Shown here in pieces: positions 1 through 9,572 of a DNA stretch of 64,000 bases. Source of the stretch: Martelella limonii (GTDB taxonomy: Bacteria; Pseudomonadota; Alphaproteobacteria; Rhizobiales; Rhizobiaceae). The position numbers and the translations under genes are program-made. Positions within the stretch are counted from its first letter, which is position 1; each line of letters starts with the position of its first letter. The stretch lies in assembly GCF_013344475.1 (NCBI RefSeq), contig NZ_JABUOU010000008.1:124001-188000 (forward strand). Direction: 5' to 3'. The notes under the pieces are model-generated. The model ran no database searches, was not told the origin of the DNA, and saw only the letters and a program-made list of their open reading frames with translations.

Positions 1-1658
1 AGGGCGGCGATCGCAAACAGCCCTGCACGCAGCTGGCGGGAGGCGCGATCCTCGCCGCGCATCGTGCGGTCCGTGAGAAAGGCCATGACCAGGGACACCG
101 CGAGAAGATGGATACTCCAGCGGTAGGTTCCAACGGCCAGTTCTGGCGACCACAGGAACTGGAAGATGAAGGCCATGGCCGGCGCGAGCACCGCTGCGGC
201 AAGCGCAAAGCCGATCGCCGCTTTCGGATCCTCATGCTCCCGCGTCATCCGCCAGAAGGCAAGCACGGAGGCAAGTGTTGCCAGGATCACCCCAAGCGTG
301 ATGAAGAATGCCGAGGTGCTCACATCCGATCCGGCCCCGTTTATCGCAAGGATCTGGGCGTAAAGCGGGCCGTAGTCTGCCGCCTGCAACACGGGCACGG
401 CAAGGAAGGCGGCTGCCGGCAGGAGGGCAATATCCTTAAGCGCCTCGGCACGGCACATCCAGACCAGCGAAGCGGCGAGAAGTGCGGCGATGAACCCGAA
501 GACAACCGTCGCGTCGATGGCGGAGAGGCCTTCAACTGTCAGAAACAGTGCGGCGCTGCTGACAAAGAACGTCATCGCGGCTGCGACGCGGGTCGGAAAA
601 TCCGCACGCGGCCGGATGCGCATCAGTGTGGCAAGCGTGGTCTGGCCGCCGTGGTGCGGGACCAGGCTCTGTACCGGAACGATGATGGAGGCGGCCCATG
701 CAATGGCGAGAAACGCGATATAGTGCAGCGGTCCGTCGATTGCTGCATAAAGGATGCTCGCGGCCGAGCAGGTGGTAATCAGCACGATGGCCGAGACCCA
801 CGCCCAGCGCTTGACGCTGTCGACGGCAAGCCCCGCAATCGCGATGAATGCAAAATAGTAATAGATAAGCCAGCCATTGTCCGAACTGCCGCCGACGATC
901 AGGGGTGCTGCCGTGGCGCCGATAATGCCGACCGCCGTCAGCATCGCCCCGTAGAGCCAGCCGAGCCCTACAGCGAGAAAGCTGACCACCACCAGCCCCG
1001 CAAGCGTTGCCTCCGGCGATATCAGGCCATAAAGGTGGCGTGCTGCAAGCACTGCGGAAAACAGCGTGATCAGACCGGCGCCGGCAAAGACGGAAGGAAG
1101 CGAGCCGGTTGCGCCTTCTGTATCGTCTCCATAACGCCTGCGGATCACCTCGCCCGCAGCGATGAGAGCGATGCCAAGGATCAGCGCGCCCGCCACCCGC
1201 CAGAAAGGGGTCAGCAGGCCGTTTTCGACGCCATATTGCACCATGAAAACCCCGCCAAGCGCAAGCGAAAGCGCAGCAAGGGCAATTGTCCAGTTCTGCC
1301 TGATCCAGGCCCAAAAGCGCGGCAGCAGCGTCGCGCTGAAGACAAAGGCGCGCGGCGGCTCGTTGGGCGCGCCCTCGCCTTCTCCCGGTACGGCGGAAAC
1401 AGCCTCTGCCACCGGTGCTGATGGTGCAGCCGATGCAGCCGATGGGGCGCCGGCCAACGCTGGCGCGGTGCTCTCCGGCTGCGGCTTGCGCGCGGCGGGC
1501 AACATCCCGGCATCGGGCTGGCCCTCAAGCCTGTCCAGCCGGTCGCTGCTGGACTTCTGCTCGTCTTCAAGCCGCTTCAACCGCACTTTCAGCCTGGAAT
1601 TCGAAAGCGCCAGCATAATCAGCAGCAGAACAACAACAACATCCAGCAATGGACCCAT
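1..1658 (-). CDS. DUF2339 family multi-pass membrane protein (partial, C-terminus outside window)
   Basis: About 552 codons lie in the window and the gene runs off its left end. The start ATG has AGAGG about 10 bases upstream. The product begins MGPLLDVVVVLLLIM, a membrane segment, then has a short charged heptad-like stretch (about residues 21-45), a Pro/Ala-rich linker (about 46-95) and a long series of hydrophobic helices starting near WIRQNWTIALAALSLALGG. This arrangement is typical of DUF2339 inner-membrane proteins, whose function is unknown. The family assignment is from recognition of the architecture. The PAS-GGDEF gene lies upstream on the same strand, about 170 bases away. Confidence 0.8.
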   Translation of the reverse strand, partial: MGPLLDVVVVLLLIMLALSNSRLKVRLKRLEDEQKSSSDRLDRLEGQPDAGMLPAARKPQPESTAPALAGAPSAASAAPSAPVAEAVSAVPGEGEGAPNEPPRAFVFSATLLPRFWAWIRQNWTIALAALSLALGGVFMVQYGVENGLLTPFWRVAGALILGIALIAAGEVIRRRYGDDTEGATGSLPSVFAGAGLITLFSAVLAARHLYGLISPEATLAGLVVVSFLAVGLGWLYGAMLTAVGIIGATAAPLIVGGSSDNGWLIYYYFAFIAIAGLAVDSVKRWAWVSAIVLITTCSAASILYAAIDGPLHYIAFLAIAWAASIIVPVQSLVPHHGGQTTLATLMRIRPRADFPTRVAAAMTFFVSSAALFLTVEGLSAIDATVVFGFIAALLAASLVWMCRAEALKDIALLPAAAFLAVPVLQAADYGPLYAQILAINGAGSDVSTSAFFITLGVILATLASVLAFWRMTREHEDPKAAIGFALAAAVLAPAMAFIFQFLWSPELAVGTYRWSIHLLAVSLVMAFLTDRTMRGEDRASRQLRAGLFAIAA

Positions 1659-1827
1659 ACCGAGCAGACCTCTTTCAACAGACAGCAACCGTTCTAGAGC
1701 CTGAACTGCAGGCGCGGAAGCCGTTTCTTTTCCACGCATGGCCTAAGACGGCCCTGACAGCGCCACTCGCTGCGGCAAGGAAGCGATTTTCGTTGATGCA
1801 GAGAGGCGTGGATAAGACGCGCGCGTC

Positions 1828-2850
1828 CTATCTGTCGAGCGTGGTACAGCTTTCGGACCAGACTGCAATCCGGTTGCGCTGCTCCTTTGCCTTGTAGAGA
1901 GCCATATCCGCGCGCTCAAGCAGCCGATCGGCAGTCAATCCCGGATTATATTCGGCGATCCCTCCCGAAAAGGTAACGGATATGGCGCGCTCGCTGACAG
2001 GCGTGCCGGTCACCAGCGACAGCAAGCGTTCAACCGCTCGCTTGGCCTCGGGGCAGGTACTTGCCGGCATGATGATCAGCAATTCCTCACCGCCGTACCG
2101 CACAAGCGTGTCGGCCTTGCGCATGTTGTCGGACAAACGCGCTGCCACCACACTCAAGACCTGATCGCCCACGCGGTGCCCATAGGTATCGTTGACCGCC
2201 TTGAAGTGGTCTATATCGATCAGCGCGATGCAGAGCTGCCGTCCCGTTCTCCTGGCGGCGAGCATCTCCCGTTCCATGATCTCGAGGCCTGCCCTGCGGT
2301 TGAAGATTGACATCAGCATGTCATGATCGGCCATGAAGGCGAGCTTGGCATTGGTTTTCAGGAGACCGCGCTCGGTCTCCTTATGCCCGGTGACATCCAC
2401 GACGAAGGTCACCTTGTAGGGGTTTCCAAGATCATCGGTGATGCGCAGCGCTTCTGCCTGGATGACCTTTCGGTTGCCGCCGCGATCGATCACGATCCAC
2501 TCGCCGATCATGTCCTCCTCACCCGCGCCGAGATTGTCGCTTCCGGTCTCGATGAAATTGTGATGCATTTTCCACGCGACCTCCTTGAAATGATCCTGGA
2601 CCACGAGCGTGAACTCCTGGCCGATCAGATCTTCCAGCGGATAGCCGTAAAGATGGCAATAGGCGCGATTTGCAAAGGTGAACCTGCCCTCGGCATCGGT
2701 GATGCATATGGCCAACGGCGAGGCAGTGACCAGATCGAAAAGCGGGCGCGGATTGGAAGAGAATATCTTCTCGAGCAAACGTATATATTTCGTGTTCAAT
2801 GCGCTTCCGATCAGCTGACTACCACTGGAGAGCGGGATGCCAAGATACAA
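1828..2850 (-). CDS. PAS-GGDEF diguanylate cyclase
   Basis: 340 residues. A PAS domain (about residues 35-155, SPLAICITDAEGRFTFANRA) is followed by a GGDEF domain. The active-site motif is GGEEL (residues 253-257), a form compatible with cyclase activity. RKAD five residues before it matches the RxxD inhibitory site, so feedback inhibition by cyclic di-GMP is likely. There is no signal peptide or clear membrane segment, so it is probably a cytoplasmic sensor making cyclic di-GMP from two GTP. The start used is TTG, and the nearby ATG is out of frame, so the exact start is uncertain. There is no obvious operon partner. Confidence 0.9.
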   Translation of the reverse strand: MYLGIPLSSGSQLIGSALNTKYIRLLEKIFSSNPRPLFDLVTASPLAICITDAEGRFTFANRAYCHLYGYPLEDLIGQEFTLVVQDHFKEVAWKMHHNFIETGSDNLGAGEEDMIGEWIVIDRGGNRKVIQAEALRITDDLGNPYKVTFVVDVTGHKETERGLLKTNAKLAFMADHDMLMSIFNRRAGLEIMEREMLAARRTGRQLCIALIDIDHFKAVNDTYGHRVGDQVLSVVAARLSDNMRKADTLVRYGGEELLIIMPASTCPEAKRAVERLLSLVTGTPVSERAISVTFSGGIAEYNPGLTADRLLERADMALYKAKEQRNRIAVWSESCTTLDR

Positions 2851-3345
2851 CTCATAACAGCATTCTATAATATTCCGGAGAAATAACGCTTCTGTATCAT
2901 ACGCTTTTTTTAATCAACAAAGACCTGTTTATTTTACGGTATCTTTTGACAACCGATTGGCATTCTTTCACCAGCCGATACTGACATTATCAAAGCCATC
3001 CTGACCGAAATGGCGACGACATACCGTCAACAGCACACCTCAACAAAACGCCGAAACCAGCAGGCGCCTCACCGCAAAGTCCGTCGGGAAGAACACTGCC
3101 CGCACGCATTAACGGCAGACGCGACCGCTATGTTCCATACCCAAGACAGCACCTTTCAATCTTGCCGTGGCATATTCTGACGGACCTTCAATGGGCAAGG
3201 GTAGCGCTCAGCGCAAGGCGCACTTCGGCTCACCGGCCTTGACCACGGCCCTCCCTTCCCCCTTAATCGGGAGCCCGAAGCCCAGAACCGGGTGATGAAG
3301 GGTGGAGAAAAAGGGGGCCCTGTCGCTGCTGCATGAAGCTATGAG
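2851..3345. other. Intergenic region between divergent diguanylate cyclase and MscS genes
   Basis: About 495 bases without a convincing gene. The part near the cyclase gene is AT-rich, with a run of T and several weak minus-10-like hexamers, and presumably carries its promoter. The part before mscS is GC-richer. I see no dyad, RNA fold or repeat strong enough to name. Confidence 0.5.
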
Positions 3346-5838
3346 ATGGACGGCGTGATGCGCGGATCGCTTTCAAACCTGCGCACCCTCCTTCTGGGCA
3401 TCGCTCTCGTTCTGGCATGCGCCCTGCAGGCTGCTGCGGCCTCGCCGGACTGGACGGGTGCCTGGGATTCCCGCTGGTTCGATGGCGGCGCGCGGGTCTA
3501 CATGCAGCAGACCGACAACCAGGTGACCGGCCGCTATCCCGCCTACAAGGGCAAGTTGGAGGGCGAGGTCGACGGCAATCGGCTGACGGGAACATGGAGC
3601 ACGCCGAAAGCCAGCGGCTCCTTTGAATTCGTGCTCTCCGACGATGGCAAGAGCTTCATCGGCAGGCTTGGCAACAAGCAATGGTGGACGGGTTCGCGGA
3701 TCCGTCCCAATCATGACCAGGCGCTGCGCGCCTTTCAGTCTTCGCCCGCGGAAACGCTGCGCACGTTCCTGATCGCCGCAGAGGCCGTGCAGAGCGGGCG
3801 GCTGGAATATCAGGACGACCTGCTATCTCTGCTGATCTTTCCAGGCGGCGGGCGCGAGAACCATGGCCGGGAACTGGCTCCGCTTGCCCTTCTTCTCGAC
3901 CAGTTCACCGTCGATCCGGCGATCTTCGAAACCGCGCCGCCTGAAGGCAGCGAAGCGGAGATCACGCTCACCCGATATGACGGGAAGACGCTGACACTGC
4001 AATTTCGCAAGCCCAATGATGACTGGTTCATGGTTGCCCCGCCGGTTGAAGATGTGAAGGCTCTGCTTGCCGAAATCTCGGCCCAGACGCCGGCGATCGT
4101 CCATAGCGGCAGCACCCAGTTCGATGGGTCGACGCCACGCGCGGCCATGGAGAGCTTCATCGATGCGATGCGCGCCGGGCCCGCCATGCAGGATACTGCC
4201 ATTGCCGCGCTCGACCTTTCCGAGCTGCCCCCGGTGGTCCGCGACCGGCAGGCGGTGCTGGTGGCCGAATACCTGAACGAAGTCATCGCGCGGATCGGCG
4301 AAGTTGTTTTCCAGGAAATTCCGAACGATCCAAGCTCGCGCGAGCCCTTCATCTATTTCGTGCATCCGGCAGGCGATATCGTGCTGGCGCCGACGGAGAC
4401 CGAAGACGGGGTGATGTGGAAATTCACGCCGGAGACGGTCCGATCCATCCGCTCGCTTTACGGCGAGACCGAAAACCTGCCGCAGGCAACACGGGTCCTG
4501 CCGTATGACACCCAGTCACAGGCCCCTTATTTTCGCATCCGCGCATGGATCGCAGGGCTCAGCACGACATGGCTCCAGCCCATCGGCCCGCTCGAAGCGT
4601 GGCAATGGGCAAGCCTGCTTTGCCTGATTGCGGTTGGCGTGATCGCGAGCGTCCTGACGGGCATCGTCCTGATGCTGGGCCAACGCCTGTTGAGGCGCGG
4701 CAACGAGATCTCCAACAGCGCCTATTTCGCCATCTGGGGCATTCGCCTTCTGGTGTTCGGCATCATCAACTATATCGGCTTTGCCGTGCTCGGCCTGCCG
4801 TCCGGCTTCGGCTCGACCATCAAGTCTTTCGCCGTGCTTCTGATGATCGTCGGCTCCATCCCGTTCTCGTTCTGGCTCGTGGACCGGTTTCGGAAGATCG
4901 TTTCCAATGCCGGCCTCATCACCCCGCGCGGCGAATTTCTGGCCACCCTGCTTGTCGGAATGACCAAGGTTCTGATCATCTGCGCAAGCGTGCTGATGTT
5001 TGCCGAAGCGCTCAGGATCCCCTATGGCGCGGCCGTTGCCGGCCTCGGCATCAGCGGTATCGCGATCGCCTTTGCGGCACGGTCGACGCTGGAGAATGTG
5101 ATTTCAGCCGTCATCCTGTTCATCGACCGGCCGGTCGATGTGAATGATTTCGGCCGCTACAATGGACGGATCGGCTCGATCGAGCATATCGGCCTGCGCG
5201 CAACTGTCGTCCGCACCCTTGAACGCACGCTGATCACCATTCCCAATTCCGATTTCATGAGCTCCGACATCGAGAATTTCACCCGCCGCGACAGCGTGCT
5301 GATGCGGCGCACCTTTGCACTCAGGCCGGAAACCAGTCTCGACCAGTTGCGCTTCGTGCTGACGGAAATCCGCAGGCTTCTGATCGGCCACCCGAAGGTG
5401 CTCAAGGATCCAGCCCGTGTGCGGCTTTTGGGCGTTGCCGATAACCGGGTGGAATACGAGATCTTCGCCTATATCAAGACCGTCGATTATTCGGAGTTTC
5501 TCGCCATTCAGGAAGACATCATCTTCCGGATGATGGACGTGATCGAAAAGGCGGGTACGGACTTCGCCTCTCCGGCGCGGACCCTTTACATGGCACGCGA
5601 TCGCGGAATGGACGCAGACAAGGGCACCGAGGCTGCGGAAAAGGTCGCGGGATGGCGGGAGACGGGCGAGCTTCCCTTCCCGAACCTGACCGATGCCGAA
5701 GTGCGCACGCTTCAGGACACGCTTGATTTCCCTCCCGAAGGAGCGCCACCGGAAGACCAGCAGTTTCGCCCCGCAAGCCCCTCCACCTCGCCCGCCCGCT
5801 CGAGACGCTTTCGCTTCTTCGGTCTCGGCCGCAACTGA
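3346..5838 (+). CDS. Large MscS-family mechanosensitive channel
   Basis: 830 residues. A Sec signal peptide ends near ALQAAAA. A beta-rich periplasmic domain follows (about residues 33-115, with Gly-Thr-Trp and YPAYKGKLEG elements), then an alpha-rich periplasmic region. Membrane helices lie at about 421-445, 465-485, 493-513, 533-553 and 565-595. The MscS pore and beta domain lie at about 555-745 (GISGIAIAFAARSTLENV, then FIDRPVDVNDFG and TLITIPNSDF). It would open under membrane tension to release solutes. At 830 residues it is far longer than E. coli MscS (286). A second in-frame ATG at 3358 has a better ribosome-binding site and may be the real start. The C-terminal 90 residues look disordered. 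Confidence 0.9.
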   Translation: MDGVMRGSLSNLRTLLLGIALVLACALQAAAASPDWTGAWDSRWFDGGARVYMQQTDNQVTGRYPAYKGKLEGEVDGNRLTGTWSTPKASGSFEFVLSDDGKSFIGRLGNKQWWTGSRIRPNHDQALRAFQSSPAETLRTFLIAAEAVQSGRLEYQDDLLSLLIFPGGGRENHGRELAPLALLLDQFTVDPAIFETAPPEGSEAEITLTRYDGKTLTLQFRKPNDDWFMVAPPVEDVKALLAEISAQTPAIVHSGSTQFDGSTPRAAMESFIDAMRAGPAMQDTAIAALDLSELPPVVRDRQAVLVAEYLNEVIARIGEVVFQEIPNDPSSREPFIYFVHPAGDIVLAPTETEDGVMWKFTPETVRSIRSLYGETENLPQATRVLPYDTQSQAPYFRIRAWIAGLSTTWLQPIGPLEAWQWASLLCLIAVGVIASVLTGIVLMLGQRLLRRGNEISNSAYFAIWGIRLLVFGIINYIGFAVLGLPSGFGSTIKSFAVLLMIVGSIPFSFWLVDRFRKIVSNAGLITPRGEFLATLLVGMTKVLIICASVLMFAEALRIPYGAAVAGLGISGIAIAFAARSTLENVISAVILFIDRPVDVNDFGRYNGRIGSIEHIGLRATVVRTLERTLITIPNSDFMSSDIENFTRRDSVLMRRTFALRPETSLDQLRFVLTEIRRLLIGHPKVLKDPARVRLLGVADNRVEYEIFAYIKTVDYSEFLAIQEDIIFRMMDVIEKAGTDFASPARTLYMARDRGMDADKGTEAAEKVAGWRETGELPFPNLTDAEVRTLQDTLDFPPEGAPPEDQQFRPASPSTSPARSRRFRFFGLGRN

Positions 5839-5961
5839 GGCCGGCCGGTTTCGGGACAAGCGAGGGTTCTGCGGCGCGCGGCAAGTTCAAACAAAGTGGC
5901 TGGAGAGGCCACCCCGGTCGGGCCGGTGGCGATGAGGCGCAAGCGTTCCTTTAGAGGAAAG

Positions 5962-6005
5962 GGCTCCCCGGCCCCGGACATCTGGAAAGTCCCGGGCCGG
6001 GAGGC
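5962..6005. terminator. GC-rich hairpin between convergent mscS-like and dctM genes
   Basis: Arms GGCTCCCCGGCCCCGGAC and GTCCCGGGCCGGGAGGC pair with few mismatches around a 9-base loop. Only a weak T-rich stretch follows on the minus strand, so it may act mainly as a transcription barrier or RNA stabiliser between the two converging genes. Confidence 0.5.
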
Positions 6006-6029
6006 TTCACGTTCGTCATGCAACCGGCG

Positions 6030-7655
6030 CTAGCGGGTCACGATTTCCGGTCCCATCAACCAGTAAGGCAGCGCCGTGGAGATTACGGGAACATAGGTTA
6101 CCAGGATCAGGAACACGAACAGGACCGCCACGAAGGGAAGGGCTGCCTTGACCACCTTAATCAGGCTCATGCCGGTTATCCCCGACGTGACGAACAGGTT
6201 GAGCCCGATCGGCGGCGTGATCATGCCGATCTCCATGTTCACCACCATGATGATGCCGAGATGGATCGGATCGACGCCGAGTTCCATCGCGATCGGAAAC
6301 ACCACCGGCGCAACGATCAAGAGAAGGCCTGACGGCTCCATGAACTGACCGCCGATCAGAAGCAGCACATTGACCGCAATCAGGAAGGTGAACCAGTTGA
6401 AACCGGCATCGATCATGACGGAGGTGATCGCCTGCGGAATGCGCTCCGCGGTCAGAACATGGGCAAAAAGCAGCGCGTTGACGATGATGAACATCAGCAT
6501 CACGGTGGTCTTGGCGGCGCTCACGGTGGTCTGGCGGGTATCGCCATGCGACAGGCAGAAGGGCGTCTTCAGGATATTGGCCTTCAGATTGCGATACCAG
6601 ATCGGAACACCGGCGGCGAGATAGCCCGGCACCTCGGCGATGCCGGCCCGCTCACCGCGCCAGAGCGTGTAGGCAACGATGACCCCGAGCGAAAGCACGA
6701 TCCCGGCAACGAGCCTGGATGTCAGGCTTGCCCATTGCGCCTCCACGCCATCGGTGGCGAAGAAGGCGAGGATCAGGAACACCAGAAGGAAGGAGATGCC
6801 GTAGACCGAGGCCTTGAAGCCGGTCTTCGCGCGCCGGCTGTCGGTTTCCTCCACCCAGCGCATGCCCTTGAGCGGGCCCATGTCACGGTAGATATAGATC
6901 GATACCAGGAAGGCGTAGACGGCCGCGACCGCTGCCGCTTCCGTCGGCGTGAACACGCCGCCATAGATGCCGCCGAGGATGATGACGATCAGGAACAGGC
7001 CCCACCCCGCATCCCTGCCGGCCTCGAGGATTTCTATAAAGCCCTTCCAGGGTTCGGAAGGCAGGTTCTTGACCCGCGCCATCACATAGATGGCCGCCAT
7101 CAGCATGAAACCAGCGATCAGGCCCGGAATGATGCCCGCGAGGAACATCCGCCCGACCGAAACATCGGTGGCCGCCGCATAGACCACCATCACGATCGAT
7201 GGCGGAATGAGGATGCCGAGCGTGCCGGCATTGGCGATGATGCCGGCTGCGAACTCCTTCGAATAGCCGACCTGGCGCATGCCGGCGATCGCGATCGTGC
7301 CGATGGCGACGACGGTTGCCGGCGAGGAACCGGAAAGCGCCGCAAACAGCATGCAGGAAAGGACCGAGGCCATGGCAAGCCCGCCGCGGAAATGGCCGAC
7401 GGCTGCAATCGCGAACCGCACCAGCCGCTGCGCCACGCCGCCCGTGGACATGAAGGCCGAGGCAAGCACGAAGAACGGGATCGCAAGCAGCGTATAGTTC
7501 TGAGAGGCCGTGAACAGCTGCAGCGCAACCGAAGACATGGAATCGCGCGAGAAGAAGGCGATCGCCACGACCGAAGACAGGCCGAGTGAAATGGCGACCG
7601 GTGCGCCGGCAAACAGCAGACCGAAGACCAGAATGAAGAGAACAGCAATTTCCAT
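6030..7655 (-). CDS. dctM: TRAP transporter large permease, DctM family (extended)
   Basis: 541 residues, about 110 more than the usual 425-430. It starts MEIAVLFILVFGLLFAGAPV and has typical DctM motifs (GGVAQRLVRF, ANAGTLGILIPPS, GGVFTPTEAAAVA, FMEPSGLLLIVAPV). This is the main membrane subunit of a sodium-driven TRAP importer for organic acids. Between the sixth-helix region (YRDMGPLKG) and SAAKTTVMLMFI there is an insert carrying two extra hydrophobic stretches. It follows dctQ directly (4 bases apart) and is last in the dctP-dctQ-dctM order. Substrate is inferred from the DctB/DctD neighbours, not proven. Confidence 0.92.
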   Translation of the reverse strand: MEIAVLFILVFGLLFAGAPVAISLGLSSVVAIAFFSRDSMSSVALQLFTASQNYTLLAIPFFVLASAFMSTGGVAQRLVRFAIAAVGHFRGGLAMASVLSCMLFAALSGSSPATVVAIGTIAIAGMRQVGYSKEFAAGIIANAGTLGILIPPSIVMVVYAAATDVSVGRMFLAGIIPGLIAGFMLMAAIYVMARVKNLPSEPWKGFIEILEAGRDAGWGLFLIVIILGGIYGGVFTPTEAAAVAAVYAFLVSIYIYRDMGPLKGMRWVEETDSRRAKTGFKASVYGISFLLVFLILAFFATDGVEAQWASLTSRLVAGIVLSLGVIVAYTLWRGERAGIAEVPGYLAAGVPIWYRNLKANILKTPFCLSHGDTRQTTVSAAKTTVMLMFIIVNALLFAHVLTAERIPQAITSVMIDAGFNWFTFLIAVNVLLLIGGQFMEPSGLLLIVAPVVFPIAMELGVDPIHLGIIMVVNMEIGMITPPIGLNLFVTSGITGMSLIKVVKAALPFVAVLFVFLILVTYVPVISTALPYWLMGPEIVTR

Positions 7656-7659
7656 GGTC

Positions 7660-8340
7660 CTAGTCCTTCAGCACGTCTTTGTTCTCGGCCACCAGCTCTT
7701 CGGCTTCATGGCCTGCGATGACGAGCTCGCGTTTGCCCGTCCATATCTGGATGAAGGCTTCGAGGGAGCGGTAGGCGAGAAGCGCAAGGCCGACCGGCAG
7801 GATGATGTAGGCGATCCAGCGCTGGACGCGCTCCTGCACCCCGAACCACTCCTGGATGAAAACCGGATAGCGCAGATCATCAAGGCCGATGCCTGCCGTG
7901 AAGAAACGGTGCCAGTAGAACACGGCACCGCCCTTGGAGTTGGCGCCGAAGATCTGCAGCCAGTCGGAGGAGAGCAGGATCACGGCGTAAAGCAGCCCCG
8001 TCAGGGCGCCGAACAGAGCAAATACGCGGAATGCCCGATGCGGCAACGTCCGGATCAGGGCATCGACGCCCAGATGCAGGCCGGTCTTCAGCCCGTAGCT
8101 CATGCCGAACAGGATCATCCAGGCAAACAGGATGCGCGTCAGCTCCAGCGCACCGCCCCAACCGCTGTTGAACCCGTAGCGCATGACGACCTGCGCAAAC
8201 GAGATCACGGTGATGGCGGCGAGCAGGATCGCCAGCACGTTTTCCTCAAGCCGCGTCACGAGATCGCGATGGCGGCGCTCCACGAGGTAGAGCAGGACGA
8301 GTATCAGTAACAGCACGAAATAAGGCCAGTAAGCGGCCAT
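7660..8340 (-). CDS. dctQ: TRAP transporter small permease, DctQ family
   Basis: 226 residues from the ATG at 8340, which has GGAAGGGGA upstream. An in-frame ATG six codons earlier lacks such a site. Four hydrophobic helices are seen, as usual for DctQ, the small membrane subunit that packs against DctM. The third and fourth helices are separated by a longer polar loop (about 60 residues containing GANSKGGAVFYWHRFFTAG) than in short DctQ proteins. It lies between dctP and dctM and is probably cotranscribed with both. Confidence 0.88.
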   Translation of the reverse strand: MAAYWPYFVLLLILVLLYLVERRHRDLVTRLEENVLAILLAAITVISFAQVVMRYGFNSGWGGALELTRILFAWMILFGMSYGLKTGLHLGVDALIRTLPHRAFRVFALFGALTGLLYAVILLSSDWLQIFGANSKGGAVFYWHRFFTAGIGLDDLRYPVFIQEWFGVQERVQRWIAYIILPVGLALLAYRSLEAFIQIWTGKRELVIAGHEAEELVAENKDVLKD

Positions 8341-8498
8341 GGCGGGTCCCCTTCCCATGCGTCAGGCAAAGAGCGGTGCGCCGCACCGCCCCATCAGGCG
8401 CCTTGCGTGCGAATGGACGCAGCAAGGACGCACCAGCGTGTTCATTCCGCGCATCGCGCTTTGCGAAAATCGAAGCCGATTTCCGCGCCGATGCGCCA

Positions 8499-8540
8499 GG
8501 CCCGCCGCCGGGGCTCACATCCCCTGCCCGACGGCGGGCC
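8499..8540 (-). other. Stable hairpin in the dctP-dctQ gap
   Basis: In the 224-base gap between dctP and dctQ, arms GGCCCGCCG (8499-8507) and CGGCGGGCC (8532-8540) pair perfectly. GGGG/CCCC inside extends the fold around a loop of about 7 bases. No T run follows. Such hairpins after binding-protein genes often protect the upstream mRNA or partly stop transcription, so that more binding protein than permease is made. That role is inference here. Confidence 0.5.
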
Positions 8541-8564
8541 GGCCTTGCTTCGCAAAAGCGGGTT

Positions 8565-9572
8565 CTAGTTGTTGGATTCGACGGCGGCCTGAATCAGGTC
8601 GGCACCGATATCGCCCTCGAACTCGGTCCAGACCGGCTTCATGGCGTCAATCCAGGCCTGGCGCTGTTCAGGCGTCAGCACCCGCACTTCCGAGCCGGCA
8701 TTGATGATGTTGGCGCGGTTCTCTTCTTCCTTGGCGGCCACTGACGCGTTGGCTTCAGCCGTCACTTCCTCGACGATCGCCAGGAAGCGGTCGCGGAAAT
8801 CGGGATCCAGGCCATCGAGCCAGTCGGTCGAGGTCACCAGCAGATAGGCCAGAAGCTGGTGGTTGGTCTGGGTTATGCCGTCCTGCACCTCGAAGAACTT
8901 CTGGGTGTAGATGTTCGACCAGCTGTTTTCCTGCCCGTCGACGACGCCGGTCTGCAGCGCGCCGTAGACTTCCTTGAAGGCGAGCTTCTGGGCGGAGGCA
9001 TCAAGCGCATTGATCATGGCAACAGCCACATCGGAGGTCTGCACCCGGAACTTGAGACCGGCCGCGTCGCTCGGCATGATCAGCGGCTTGTTGGCCGAAA
9101 ACTGCTTCAGGCCGGAAGACCAGTAGCCAAGGCCCATATAGCCCTTGTCTTCCATCGCGGTCAGCATGCCCTTGCCGGCATCGCTGGTGGTGAAGCTTTC
9201 AACCGCGTCGAGGCTCGAGAACAGGAACGGCAGGTCATAGAGCCGGTATTTCAGCGTGTAGGCCTCGAACTTGGCGAGCGAGGGAGCAGCAAGCTGGACA
9301 TCGCCGAGCAGCAGCGCTTCCAGCACCTTGTCGTCGTCGAACAGCGTGGAATTGGGGAAGACCTCCATGCAGGCCTCGCCATCGAGTTCCTTGTTGACGC
9401 GGTCGGCCAGCATGCGCGCGGCATCGCCCTTCGGATGGCCCTGATCGGCCACGACGTGGCTGAACTTGATGACCATCTCGTCGCCGCTGCAGGCATCGTC
9501 CGCTGCGGAAACGGCGGAAGCAGCGGCAAAGAGCGCGGCTGCGGATACGGCGGCTGTCAGAAATTTCTTCAT
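8565..9572 (-). CDS. dctP: TRAP transporter substrate-binding protein, DctP family
   Basis: 335 residues, start ATG preceded by GGGAGGACGTAAACC. Signal peptide MKKFLTAAVSAAALFAAASAVSA. The mature part has the DctP pattern, including KFSHVVADQGHPKGDAARM near the N-terminus, the conserved Arg region LKFRVQTSDVAVAMINALDA that binds carboxylate in this family, and VVDGQENSWSNIYTQKF. It would bind an organic acid in the periplasm and deliver it to DctQM. It is the first gene after the sigma-54 promoter and follows dctB and dctD on the same strand. The exact substrate cannot be read from the sequence. Confidence 0.93.
   Translation of the reverse strand: MKKFLTAAVSAAALFAAASAVSAADDACSGDEMVIKFSHVVADQGHPKGDAARMLADRVNKELDGEACMEVFPNSTLFDDDKVLEALLLGDVQLAAPSLAKFEAYTLKYRLYDLPFLFSSLDAVESFTTSDAGKGMLTAMEDKGYMGLGYWSSGLKQFSANKPLIMPSDAAGLKFRVQTSDVAVAMINALDASAQKLAFKEVYGALQTGVVDGQENSWSNIYTQKFFEVQDGITQTNHQLLAYLLVTSTDWLDGLDPDFRDRFLAIVEEVTAEANASVAAKEEENRANIINAGSEVRVLTPEQRQAWIDAMKPVWTEFEGDIGADLIQAAVESNN

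Noticed and set aside
108-1421. Long plus-strand open frame (437 codons)
   Set aside because: It is antisense to the DUF2339 gene, is rich in Arg/Gly/Asp repeats of reversed hydrophobic codons, and has no ribosome-binding site or family likeness.
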